This document shows positions 49,416-64,000 of a stretch of 64,000 nucleotides of DNA, piece after piece. The stretch is taken from assembly GCF_000306255.2 (NCBI RefSeq), contig NZ_AKWY02000024.1, positions 74,501-138,500 on the forward strand. Reading direction: 5' to 3'. The DNA comes from Leptospira noguchii serovar Panama str. CZ214. GTDB lineage: Bacteria > Spirochaetota > Leptospiria > Leptospirales > Leptospiraceae. The notes beneath the pieces are model-generated. The model saw only the letters and a program-made list of their open reading frames with translations. It ran no database searches and was not told the DNA's origin. How positions within the stretch are numbered: the stretch's first letter is position 1; every line of letters starts with the position of its first letter. The translations under genes were made by a program, and so were the position numbers.

Positions 49416-50885
49416 TTAACCTTTGAATACAACTTGAAACTTAGTTCCTTTTTCTTTTCGGGAAGGAAGAAGAATAAACTTACCTCTCAATTGCCTTGCA
49501 AGAATTTCCACAAGTTTCAAACCCAAAGATTCGGATTTGTCTAAATCGAATTCTTCCGGCATACCGATTCCATTGTCTTCTACTTCTAATACCGATTCCA
49601 ATACGTCCAATCTAAGATGTACCGAAATCAGTCCGTCCTTTCCATTAGAAAAAGCGTATTTTAAAGAATTAGTAGCAAGTTCGTTGACGATCAATCCCAA
49701 TGGAATTGCTGTTTCGATAGAAACAAAATTCGGTTTGGAAGAAATTTTAAACTCTACTTTTTTTTCTTTTCCAAAAGAATGAAGAAGGCTAACCAACAAA
49801 GTATTTAGATAATCATAAAAATCAATTTTTGTAATATTCTCGGATTGATACAATTCCTTATGAATCAGAGCCATAGACTGAATTCTACGTTCACACTCCT
49901 TGAGAATACGAGAAATCCTTTCGTTCCCATAATGTTCCGATTGCAAACTCAAAAGACTCGCTACCACTTGTAAATTGTTCTTTACCCTGTGATGAATTTC
50001 TTTTAACATCACTTCTTTTTCTTCTAAAGTTTTTTTCAGTTTTTCTTCATCATATTTTCTTTCTGTAATGTCTCGAATGATTTGAGTCGCGCCGATCAAG
50101 TTATGAGAAGAATCTCGAATAGAACTATAACTAATTTCGAATATAACCGAATCCTGTACTAAACCTTGCATAACTCTTTCGGTAGTATATACTTCTCCTC
50201 GAAGTGCACGGCTCCAATTTTCGATGACCACACTCCTTTCCGCAGGATCCAAGATGAGTTCTGGAAGCAGATTTCCTTCCTCTATTTTTTTACCGTAGAG
50301 TTTCCAAAAACTAAGTTCAAAAGAAGAATTAAAAGCGATCACTCTAAAATGAATATCTACTGCACAAATTGCGTCCTTTGTACCTTCAATTACTCCAAGA
50401 AGTCTTTCCTGAGTGATTTTGAGTTTAGAACGAAGTCTTTCTAATTCCAGTTCAGCTCGTTTTCTAAAATTGATATTTTTGACTACTACTTGAAAATACT
50501 GAACTTCATTTTCAAAAAAAGCAGTGGCCGCCACTTCTACAAATAAGGTGGAACCGTCCTTTCGAATAAATTCTTCTTCGATGGCCTCGACTACCGTGCC
50601 CTCTTGGCTCATTTTCTGAATTCTTTCTTTTACAACACTTTGAGATCTTGGATGAACAAATTGAAGAACCGGTTTTCCGATCACTTCTTCGATAGAATCA
50701 TAACCAAGCATCCGGATCAATGCATCGTTTGCTCTTAGAATTTTTCCTTCGGAATGAATCGCCAAACCATCCTGAGAAAGATCGAAAAAGAACTGATAGT
50801 GCTTAATTGAAATCGGCTCTATGGAACCCAAGTTTTCTATCCTACAATTGAGCATGCTTAGAAATTTGGAAGGAAAGTCAATCAA
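49416..50885 (-). CDS. PAS-HisKA_2 sensor histidine kinase
   Basis: A 489-residue soluble kinase with two PAS domains (about 25-145, QDGLAIHSEGKILRANDALI; and 165-285, AICAVDIHFRVIAFN), a HisKA_2 domain with [20 protein letters not shown], and an ATPase (LATNSLKYAFSNG, VEDNGIGMP, LGLKLVE). Its kinase half is closely similar in layout to 37305-38756, but it lacks the receiver. It is divergent from the hybrid kinase, with paired direct repeats in the gap. Confidence 0.88.
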   Translation of the reverse strand: MIDFPSKFLSMLNCRIENLGSIEPISIKHYQFFFDLSQDGLAIHSEGKILRANDALIRMLGYDSIEEVIGKPVLQFVHPRSQSVVKERIQKMSQEGTVVEAIEEEFIRKDGSTLFVEVAATAFFENEVQYFQVVVKNINFRKRAELELERLRSKLKITQERLLGVIEGTKDAICAVDIHFRVIAFNSSFELSFWKLYGKKIEEGNLLPELILDPAERSVVIENWSRALRGEVYTTERVMQGLVQDSVIFEISYSSIRDSSHNLIGATQIIRDITERKYDEEKLKKTLEEKEVMLKEIHHRVKNNLQVVASLLSLQSEHYGNERISRILKECERRIQSMALIHKELYQSENITKIDFYDYLNTLLVSLLHSFGKEKKVEFKISSKPNFVSIETAIPLGLIVNELATNSLKYAFSNGKDGLISVHLRLDVLESVLEVEDNGIGMPEEFDLDKSESLGLKLVEILARQLRGKFILLPSRKEKGTKFQVVFKG

Positions 50886-50979
50886 ACCCGATAAATGTCC
50901 GAAATTATCAAAAGACTAAGATTTATGTCAAAATCGATCTTTCAAGAAATAATGGTTTTTTCAAGATTGAAAATTTCTA

Positions 50980-51025
50980 TTTTGATTAGCATTTTCTAAA
51001 AAAATGATTTTTTTTGATTAGCATT
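50980..51025. promoter_or_regulatory. Direct repeats between divergent kinase genes
   Basis: TTTTGATTAGCATT occurs at 50980-50993 and again at 51012-51025, a 32-bp period (about three helical turns). They lie between the starts at 50885 and 51123. The spacing suits cooperative binding by a regulator, which is inferred. Confidence 0.4.
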
Positions 51026-51122
51026 CGATCATTTGAGAATATTCCTTTTCTTTGAAACACTTTTGCTATTATTTTGCTTGTTTCTGTTTTTAAAGCATAA
51101 ATAATTTTCGATAATAAAAAAA

Positions 51123-54176
<3,054 letters not shown>

Positions 54177-54246
54177 AGTAAATTTAGGAATTTGAATTTA
54201 TATTCATCCAAACTCCTTTGAATTTTAGAAATATGGTTTTAAAAAA

Positions 54247-54723
<477 letters not shown>

Positions 54724-55278
54724 AGTATTCTCGAAATGTGAATGTAAATCTCAGTTTAAATAAATGCAAGCAGGTTAGATGTATCGATATACAAAAATGT
54801 CCTCGCATTTTTAGACGGGAATACCATTCGTTTTTGAATTTAAGCACGTCCCAATCGATTTTTATATAAATTTTCTTATCAAAGATTCGTCCAAAAACTA
54901 AAATTCCTGTTCAGAAAATAAAACCATTTGTGTTTCGAACAAGTAGAATTTCTCAAACCCAAATAATTCGACCTGAAGTTGTTTAATCGTCAAAATCCGT
55001 TAGACGAAATACGAATATCTTGGATCGTAAAATCATAATTATTTACAAAAAATTTGAAAACTAACTACGATTTTTTACGAAATGTATAGATATAGATCTC
55101 ACCCATTTGAAATTTATGACTTTTTTGAACAAACTTACAATTTATTTTTGTAAAAAAAGAAACAAACATATAATTAAGAATATTATAATACGTGTTGAGC
55201 TTCTATTTCTTTATAATTCAATTAGATCCAAAATAAAAAATCGTGGACATATTTCAATTAAAACTGAAATACAAAAGA
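54724..55278. other. AT-rich gene-free spacer
   Basis: More than 500 bp without a supported gene. Frames at 54626-54847 and 55107-55355 have no ribosome site and read as noise. No repeat of the dispersed families was recognised. Confidence 0.5.
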
Positions 55279-56262
<984 letters not shown>

Positions 56263-56422
56263 CCTTTGATTCGTCTCTAATATACTGGAAACAAATTATT
56301 TCTAATATAAAATCTACGTTATCCTTCGCATATAGGATAAAATCACCTATTCGTTTTCATTTTCATTTTCTTCTTCAAATAACAATATTTTTTTTAACGC
56401 CCAATTGTAAAAAGGATACGTT

Positions 56423-57333
56423 ATGAATCGCTTCTATATTATTCTCTTTCTATTTCAAACCAAAGTTTATTCCTAATGAAAATTAATACTAAGGATAAAA
56501 ATCGAGTTTGGCTCAAACAAACTTCGATTGCACAGGCGGATATTATGCCAACTGATCTTGCCTTAGATATTTTCTCGGATAACAGTGAAAAAAATCAACC
56601 TCCTATAATAAGAAAACATATCTATATGTTAGGTAACGCTAAGGATGCGGATGTAGACAAAGAAAGAAGTACTATCAATTCAGGAAATCAAAACGTTTAC
56701 AGTTTATTTATACTCAGATACGATGCGAATAATGGCACCGAACATTTCGTTTCCCAATTAGGTGGAAAGTCTCCTCAATCTTATACTGGTAACTCCATAG
56801 CGGTAGAAAGGCGTAATCATCCCAAGAAATTGAATCTCTATGTAGTAGGAGATAGCAACGTAAATAATAGTACACAAGAAGTCGAAGAAGGACATTACGG
56901 AATTTTAGCTAATTTTAATATAACCGATAATGGAATTATTAACTCCGTAATAGTAAAAAATTTCGGCTCTGCTCAATTAGGAAAAATTACAAATATCAGC
57001 GCAATAAATATAGACCACACAAGACAAGCAGTCTATATCGCAGGAGAAACAAATGAAGATCTTACAGATAAAAATACTCGCCCCACCGGCGAAAAAGAAA
57101 TATTTGTTTCTAAAATTTCTACCGAAAAGATTGGGCTGCAAAATTTAAACCACCAAAAGAACTGGATTTGGTTACACCAATTTGGATCTCTTAATTCAAG
57201 TATCTTAAATCCCACAATCGATTCAAATTTTCGGAATCTTTATCTTTGCGGCTCAGGAAGGGGATCACTAAATCAAATTCCATTTCAAGGAGAGTTAGAT
57301 CAGTTTCTTATAAAATTCGACCTATTCCGGTAG
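56423..57333 (+). pseudogene. Beta-propeller (SBBP-like) protein gene with frameshifted signal peptide
   Basis: A good ribosome site (AAGGA, 56412-56416) and ATG at 56423 encode a signal-like MNRFYIILFLFQTKVYS that stops at TAA (56474). An ATG overlapping that stop (56476) opens a 285-residue frame in another phase, with no signal of its own. The downstream protein has SBBP-like repeats: Y-V-V-G-D-S, VYIAGETNEDL...EIFVSKIS, W-L-H-Q-F-G, LYLCGSG. Relatives in Leptospira are exported lipoproteins, so a one-base shift has probably separated the signal from the body. Alternatively the two frames are translated by stop-start coupling. Confidence 0.55.
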
Positions 57334-57390
57334 ATCAAATTTTCAAATAAAACTAACGTTTTACTTTTTAAATTGCAATCGATCTCTACT

Positions 57391-58488
57391 TCACAGTAAA
57401 ATTGTATCTTCCTTCGTATAATCAGAAAGCGAGATCCAAGGTGATAACATCCAAATAAACCCAGATAATAAAATGAAAAAAAATCCAGCAAGCCAGCGGT
57501 TGTATTTTTTAGGGAAAATTAAATCTGAAGTTCCAGGTTCCGAAATCTTTCCGAGTGAATATCTCATATTCGATTCTTTAGAAATCATTTCCACTCCACT
57601 AACGTGAAGCACAGGAATCTTTAAATCGAGATAAGTTTTTAAAATTGAATCCGGCAAATCTATTGATTCTACTTCCGATAAAACGACTCCTTTAGGAATT
57701 TGTTTTTTACTCAAGCTGGTTCCGGAAGACACGGTCCCTCCCCCTATGTTGACATACAAAGAAACAGGTCTACTATTATATACGCTCATCCTTTTTAAAA
57801 GTGAATCCTCAAAAGAATCCGAAGACAAATACTTATAATCGTTTTTTAAAATAGAAGCCAAAATCAACTCTCTACCTTTTTGCCCAAGACCTATTCCTAA
57901 ATCGGAAACGCCTCCAGTGGACATAAAAACAGATTTTTGGAATATTATTTTTTCTTTATATAATAAATTTTCAATTTCGGGCCATAGAAACTCAGGATCA
58001 TTAGCCCCATATTGGGACGAAGCCGTGCTTGAAATCGAAATCACATTCAATTCCATAATATCCGCGGCAATCCAAAAAGCTATGTTCAACGCCGGAAAAG
58101 AACCAGAGATTCCAGCGGCAATCGTATCCCCTTTCTTTAACCCCGCCTCTTGGAAACGATCTACAAACCAAGCCCCAAAGTCAGGATGTATTGAAGTTTG
58201 TTTAGCCGAAAGTTTTCCGGCAGAACTAGTGACAGATGAAATTTCTGGACCAATCAAACCGGACAAATATGGATCCAATTTAGGATCGATTTGAATTTTT
58301 TTAGAGAGTTTTAATTCTTTGATTTTTAAAAATGCTTTGTACGTTTTTTGGCTTGCCTCGTATTTTTCTTTTAAGTTTGCAACCGACAAGACCAGCGGAA
58401 AAAATTCCAAAGCTGTAACAAATCCTATACTTACAACATTCAAAAAAAGAAGAACAAACCAAGTTTTGTTTTTTAAAAAACTATTCAT
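57391..58488 (-). CDS. pgsW: Poly-gamma-glutamate system protein PgsW-like
   Basis: The start is taken at the ATG 58488, which overlaps the pgsC stop by 4 bp (ATGA), giving 365 residues. N-terminal (about 10-30) and C-terminal (about 340-360) membrane segments flank a large external domain with GDTIAAGISGSFPALNIAFW, SISSTASSQYGAN, MSTGGVSDLGIGLG and YVNIGGGTVSSG. This fits the family found with PgsB and PgsC in genomes making poly-gamma-glutamate; its own role is unknown. It is last in the operon. Confidence 0.78.
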   Translation of the reverse strand: MNSFLKNKTWFVLLFLNVVSIGFVTALEFFPLVLSVANLKEKYEASQKTYKAFLKIKELKLSKKIQIDPKLDPYLSGLIGPEISSVTSSAGKLSAKQTSIHPDFGAWFVDRFQEAGLKKGDTIAAGISGSFPALNIAFWIAADIMELNVISISSTASSQYGANDPEFLWPEIENLLYKEKIIFQKSVFMSTGGVSDLGIGLGQKGRELILASILKNDYKYLSSDSFEDSLLKRMSVYNSRPVSLYVNIGGGTVSSGTSLSKKQIPKGVVLSEVESIDLPDSILKTYLDLKIPVLHVSGVEMISKESNMRYSLGKISEPGTSDLIFPKKYNRWLAGFFFILLSGFIWMLSPWISLSDYTKEDTILL

Positions 58489-58943
58489 AGAACAGAAATT
58501 TCGCCGAATAAAAAGATCAAAAACAAACGAACCAAAACGGAACAAATAAGAATCGCAGATAAGGTTTTAGGAACACCTTGTCTTTCAGCGGAAAGAGAGA
58601 TCAATCCTGGGACAATATATCCTATCGTCTTAGATTCAAAATTGTTTTTAGATTCTAAAAAAAACTCTGCAATAAAATGAACACATCCTGAAATTAAAAT
58701 AGAAAGAACCAAAATAAAAACAGTCTTTCTTTGACCAAAACTTAAAAACCAAAATTCGGAAATTCTATAAATACAAAGCGTCAGAACTGAACTCAAAATC
58801 AGAATCAGAATTAACCAAGGTTCTGATAAAAAAAGAGCCACGTAACCCGGAACCACCCAACCTCCAGGTTGAAGCCCGGTTTTTTCCCAAAGAAAAAAAC
58901 CAAATAGAATACCAACTCCGATCGCTAACGTTAAGGTTTCCAA
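58485..58943 (-). CDS. pgsC: Poly-gamma-glutamate biosynthesis protein PgsC/CapC
   Basis: Membrane component of the poly-gamma-glutamate synthase, working with PgsB. A TTG at 58943 is chosen as start: it gives 152 residues, matching the usual size of about 149, and lies inside the last codons of pgsB (overlap 58931-58943). The longer frame up to 59030 would add a charged, non-homologous leader. The family signature GFFLWEKTGLQPGGWVVPGY near the N-terminus and SKTIGYIVPGLISLSAERQG near the end are both present, with four to five membrane segments. Confidence 0.85.
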   Translation of the reverse strand: METLTLAIGVGILFGFFLWEKTGLQPGGWVVPGYVALFLSEPWLILILILSSVLTLCIYRISEFWFLSFGQRKTVFILVLSILISGCVHFIAEFFLESKNNFESKTIGYIVPGLISLSAERQGVPKTLSAILICSVLVRLFLIFLFGEISVL

Positions 58944-60154
58944 TCTTTCTGCTCGACCACGTTTAGATCTGCGACCAACTTTTCCAACCAAATCCTTCCA
59001 GAGCCCTGATAGTTTCCAGCACCTATCCATAAATTGGATTTAGAAAAAATTTCTTCTAAATCGAATATAATATTTTTCTTATAAAAAATTAAATCCGCAT
59101 TCCCTTTATATGCAGATCGAAATAGTTTTTGCCAAGAACCAAAAAAATAAATTTTTGAAAGATAAGAAAAATTCGTTAAAAATTTACCGAACTCAACAGT
59201 CCTAAACGGCCTTTCTCGTTTGGAATTAAAAACCAAGATTACGGAATCAAATCTATTACATTCTTTTTGGTCGGATCTTAAAATTTTTTCAAAGGAGACC
59301 ACGTCGTTGGCAGCAAACGCAAATACAAACCTCTGACGTTTACCTTCTATTTCTTTTTCCAAAATTTTAAGCGCTCCCGAATCGGGAACCACATTTGATA
59401 TTCCTCGCAAAATGGATTTAGAAGAAACGCCTAATTTTTCGCAGACCCGAACAGCTATTTCCACATTTTCGTAGTGTTCCGGATAACGTATGGACCGAAA
59501 CGCAGTTTCAATTTGATTTTTAGAAAGTTCTGGTTCTGCAAGAATCAATTCTGTATTTTTTAAAGAAGCAGCTTCCAAAAGACTTAAATTTAATTTCGAT
59601 TTTTGACTTGGATTCCAATTCGGTTTTAAATTTTCAGATACATAATGTTTTCCATATATTATAATTCCATTATTAGGAATTGTTTTTTTAAAACCTTCTA
59701 AAATTTTATCTTCTGTATCCGTCCATTCCCAGTGATCCGGACGAATATTTGTAATTACACCATGAGTGGCGCGTATCAATAGTTCTTCCGAATCTTTCTG
59801 GTACTGGGGTTGAACTGCCATACACTCCAAAACGATCGCTTGTGCGTTATTGTTTACTGCAAAACGAAGAAAAGATTTTTGTTCTTTGATAGAAATTTTA
59901 TTTCTAAATATAAAACTTTCGCTTCGATTTGGAAATAAAAGACTGGCGGTAGATCCTGTAGTTTTTGCAAAAACTTTCCAACCCTCCTCCACTAAAATGG
60001 AATGAATCAATCTGGTTACGGAAGATTTTCCCCTGGTTCCGTTGACATGAATTCGAATCGGAATTCGTTTGAATATTTGGTCGTGTTTTTTTTTCTCTAA
60101 AAAAAGAAACGCACAAAAGACCAAAAATAAAAAACTTAAAATAGAAAAAGACAT
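58931..60154 (-). CDS. pgsB: Poly-gamma-glutamate synthase PgsB/CapB
   Basis: Mur-ligase-like amide ligase that uses ATP to polymerise glutamate. The 407 residues begin with a membrane anchor (1-20) followed by IRIHVNGTRGKSSVTRLIHS (P-loop), then ITNIRPDHWEWTD and FAFAANDV, close to the usual length of about 393. It starts one base after the SpoIIE-phosphatase stop and overlaps pgsC, so the genes are coupled. PgsA/CapA, the third usual component, is not in this window. L. interrogans is one of the Gram-negatives previously noted to carry pgs-like genes. Confidence 0.9.
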   Translation of the reverse strand: MSFSILSFLFLVFCAFLFLEKKKHDQIFKRIPIRIHVNGTRGKSSVTRLIHSILVEEGWKVFAKTTGSTASLLFPNRSESFIFRNKISIKEQKSFLRFAVNNNAQAIVLECMAVQPQYQKDSEELLIRATHGVITNIRPDHWEWTDTEDKILEGFKKTIPNNGIIIYGKHYVSENLKPNWNPSQKSKLNLSLLEAASLKNTELILAEPELSKNQIETAFRSIRYPEHYENVEIAVRVCEKLGVSSKSILRGISNVVPDSGALKILEKEIEGKRQRFVFAFAANDVVSFEKILRSDQKECNRFDSVILVFNSKRERPFRTVEFGKFLTNFSYLSKIYFFGSWQKLFRSAYKGNADLIFYKKNIIFDLEEIFSKSNLWIGAGNYQGSGRIWLEKLVADLNVVEQKDWKP

Positions 60155-60155
60155 T

Positions 60156-61412
<1,257 letters not shown>

Positions 61413-61473
61413 ATAGCGGATTTAAAAGGAGTCTATTAGGATGTGATCGTCCTCCTATAAAGTCAAGAATCTT

Positions 61474-62595
<1,122 letters not shown>

Positions 62596-62703
62596 CCAGT
62601 TCTAAGCTATCGAAGGCTTCTCCTTTCTGAAATAGATTAGAACTGGAAAGAGGACCGAATCCTATGTCAAAATTCGGTAAAATTTACTACAAAAGAAAAA
62701 AAC

Positions 62704-63089
62704 TCAGTACACTTTCAATAATTCAACTTCAAAAATGAGAGTAGAGTTCGGAGGAATTGCAGCCCCGGCTCCTCTGGAACCATAACCTAATTCTGGAGGA
62801 ATTGTAAGTTTGCGAATCCCACCTTCTTTCATTCCTCGAACTCCTCTGTCCCAACCTTTGATTACCTCCCCCGCTCCCAAATTGAAAGTAAAAGGGGTTT
62901 TTCTGTCTCTGGAACTATCAAATTTTTTACCGTTGGTCAGTGTTCCTACATAATGAACCGTAACGTTCGAACCTGAAAAGGCTTCTTTTCCAGTCCCGAT
63001 ACGAATCTCTTTGATGACTAAGTCTTCCGCAAATGTAGGAACTACTACAATGCAAAGAATCACTAAGATGAATATTAAACGTGTAAATT

Positions 63090-63093
<4 letters not shown>
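62704..63093 (-). CDS. Exported FKBP-type peptidyl-prolyl isomerase
   Basis: A 129-residue isomerase with a signal peptide (1-22, ending near TFAED) and one FKBP domain: VTVHYVGTLTNGKKFDSSRD, VIKGWDRGVRGMKEGG and YGSRGAGAAIPPNSTLIFEV. Probably periplasmic. Its ATG overlaps the RRM gene's stop by 4 bp. Confidence 0.93.
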
Positions 63094-63473
<380 letters not shown>

Positions 63474-63598
63474 GGAATCAATTTGCAAAATCTAATTCTA
63501 TTGAAAACTAAATTCCATCTGTATCGAAACAAAACGCTCAGATTCTATGTTCTTTATAAAAAAATTTCCAAGAAAACAGGAAACAAGAACATGGAATT

Positions 63599-64000
63599 GT
63601 GGCGGACTTTTTTCAACTCAACCCCGGTGAAATTCTTACCTTGGTCGAAAAAGCAGGTTATGAACCTTCGGGCCATTGTATGGCTCTCAATAGTTTAGAA
63701 AACAGAGTCTTTGATCTCAGACTAGAAAATGGCTCCCATATTATTTCTAAATTCTATCGCCCAGGCAGATGGAATCGGACACAAATCTTAGAAGAACATA
63801 AATTCTTACAAGACCTAAAAGAAGAAGAAATTCCGGTTTGTTCTCCTATCTTATTTCAAGATGGAAATAGCCTATCTTCGTTTCAGGAAAAAATATTCTA
63901 TTCTTTTTGGCCCCGTATCGGTGGCAGATCCCCCGATGAACTGAGTCCCGAAAATCTAAAAATGATAGGAAGGCTTCTTGCCAGAATTCATAACGTAGGC
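63599..64000 (+). CDS. srkA: SrkA/YihE-type protein kinase (partial, runs off right edge)
   Basis: From GTG 63599 the frame is open to the window end (134 codons). The sequence shows LALNSLEN-like MALNSLENRVFDLRLENGS, KFYRPGRWNRTQILEEHKFL, EIPVCSP and FWPRIGGRSPDEL, the N-terminal half of the YihE/SrkA stress kinase, an aminoglycoside-phosphotransferase-like fold. The catalytic loop is outside the window. It is divergent from the RRM gene. An overlapping plus-strand frame ending at 63698 is a shadow. Confidence 0.8.
   Translation, partial: MADFFQLNPGEILTLVEKAGYEPSGHCMALNSLENRVFDLRLENGSHIISKFYRPGRWNRTQILEEHKFLQDLKEEEIPVCSPILFQDGNSLSSFQEKIFYSFWPRIGGRSPDELSPENLKMIGRLLARIHNVG

Overview
The window is chromosomal DNA of a pathogenic Leptospira, most likely the L. 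interrogans group. The base composition is AT-rich. Many lipoproteins carry relaxed spirochaetal lipoboxes. A lipL31-like gene sits beside mfd, uppP and lptD. An IS982-type transposase is present, as are numerous orphan PAS histidine kinases. Long intergenic spaces are packed with decayed dispersed repeats. The species is an inference. No rRNA, tRNA, CRISPR array or prophage was seen.

Layout. 1-5.4 kb: an SGNH-fold protein running off the left edge, trxB, and a 1,011-bp IS982-type insertion element among repeats. 5.4-10.7 kb: two lipoproteins on the minus strand (one with a Cox11/CtaG-like CxC copper motif, one discoidin-like), then a Fur-box-like operator ahead of a GTG-started seven-bladed RCC1 lipoprotein and a di-heme c-type lipoprotein. 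11-14.2 kb: two alpha/beta-hydrolases separated by repeats. 14.5-28.9 kb: a ten-gene minus-strand operon, hisD-panC-mfd-lipL31-uppP-lptD-sugar transferase-gatC-gatA-hisF, divergent from an exonuclease III gene. 30-35.5 kb: a small PilZ-like protein, an epoxide-hydrolase-like enzyme, a glycerate kinase and a REC-GGDEF diguanylate cyclase. 35.6-37 kb: a copper-handling trio (small cysteine protein, Csp1-like copper storage protein with 13 cysteines, DUF3347 protein) ended by a good hairpin.

37.3-54.7 kb is rich in signalling genes: a REC-PAS-HisKA_2 kinase with a partner kinase, a cyclophilin, a class III nucleotide cyclase overlapping a FecR-domain protein and a DUF5683-type protein, an ABC-F ATPase, a second HisKA_2 kinase, a 1,017-residue hybrid kinase and a stand-alone cyclic-nucleotide-binding protein. 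55-57.3 kb: an alpha/beta-hydrolase and a beta-propeller gene that has probably lost its signal peptide by frameshift. 57.4-62.6 kb: a minus-strand operon in which a PAS histidine kinase and a PAS-SpoIIE phosphatase precede pgsB, pgsC and pgsW for poly-gamma-glutamate, with no pgsA/capA. 62.7-64 kb: an RRM protein translationally coupled to an exported FKBP isomerase, and the start of a SrkA/YihE-type kinase.

The most interesting items are the Fur-box-controlled RCC1/di-heme pair, the Cox11-like lipoprotein, the Csp1 trio, the poly-gamma-glutamate operon headed by signalling genes, and the dispersed intergenic elements. One family of elements shares its ends with the IS982 element. Another is a 14-bp hairpin motif whose stem bases appear to covary.
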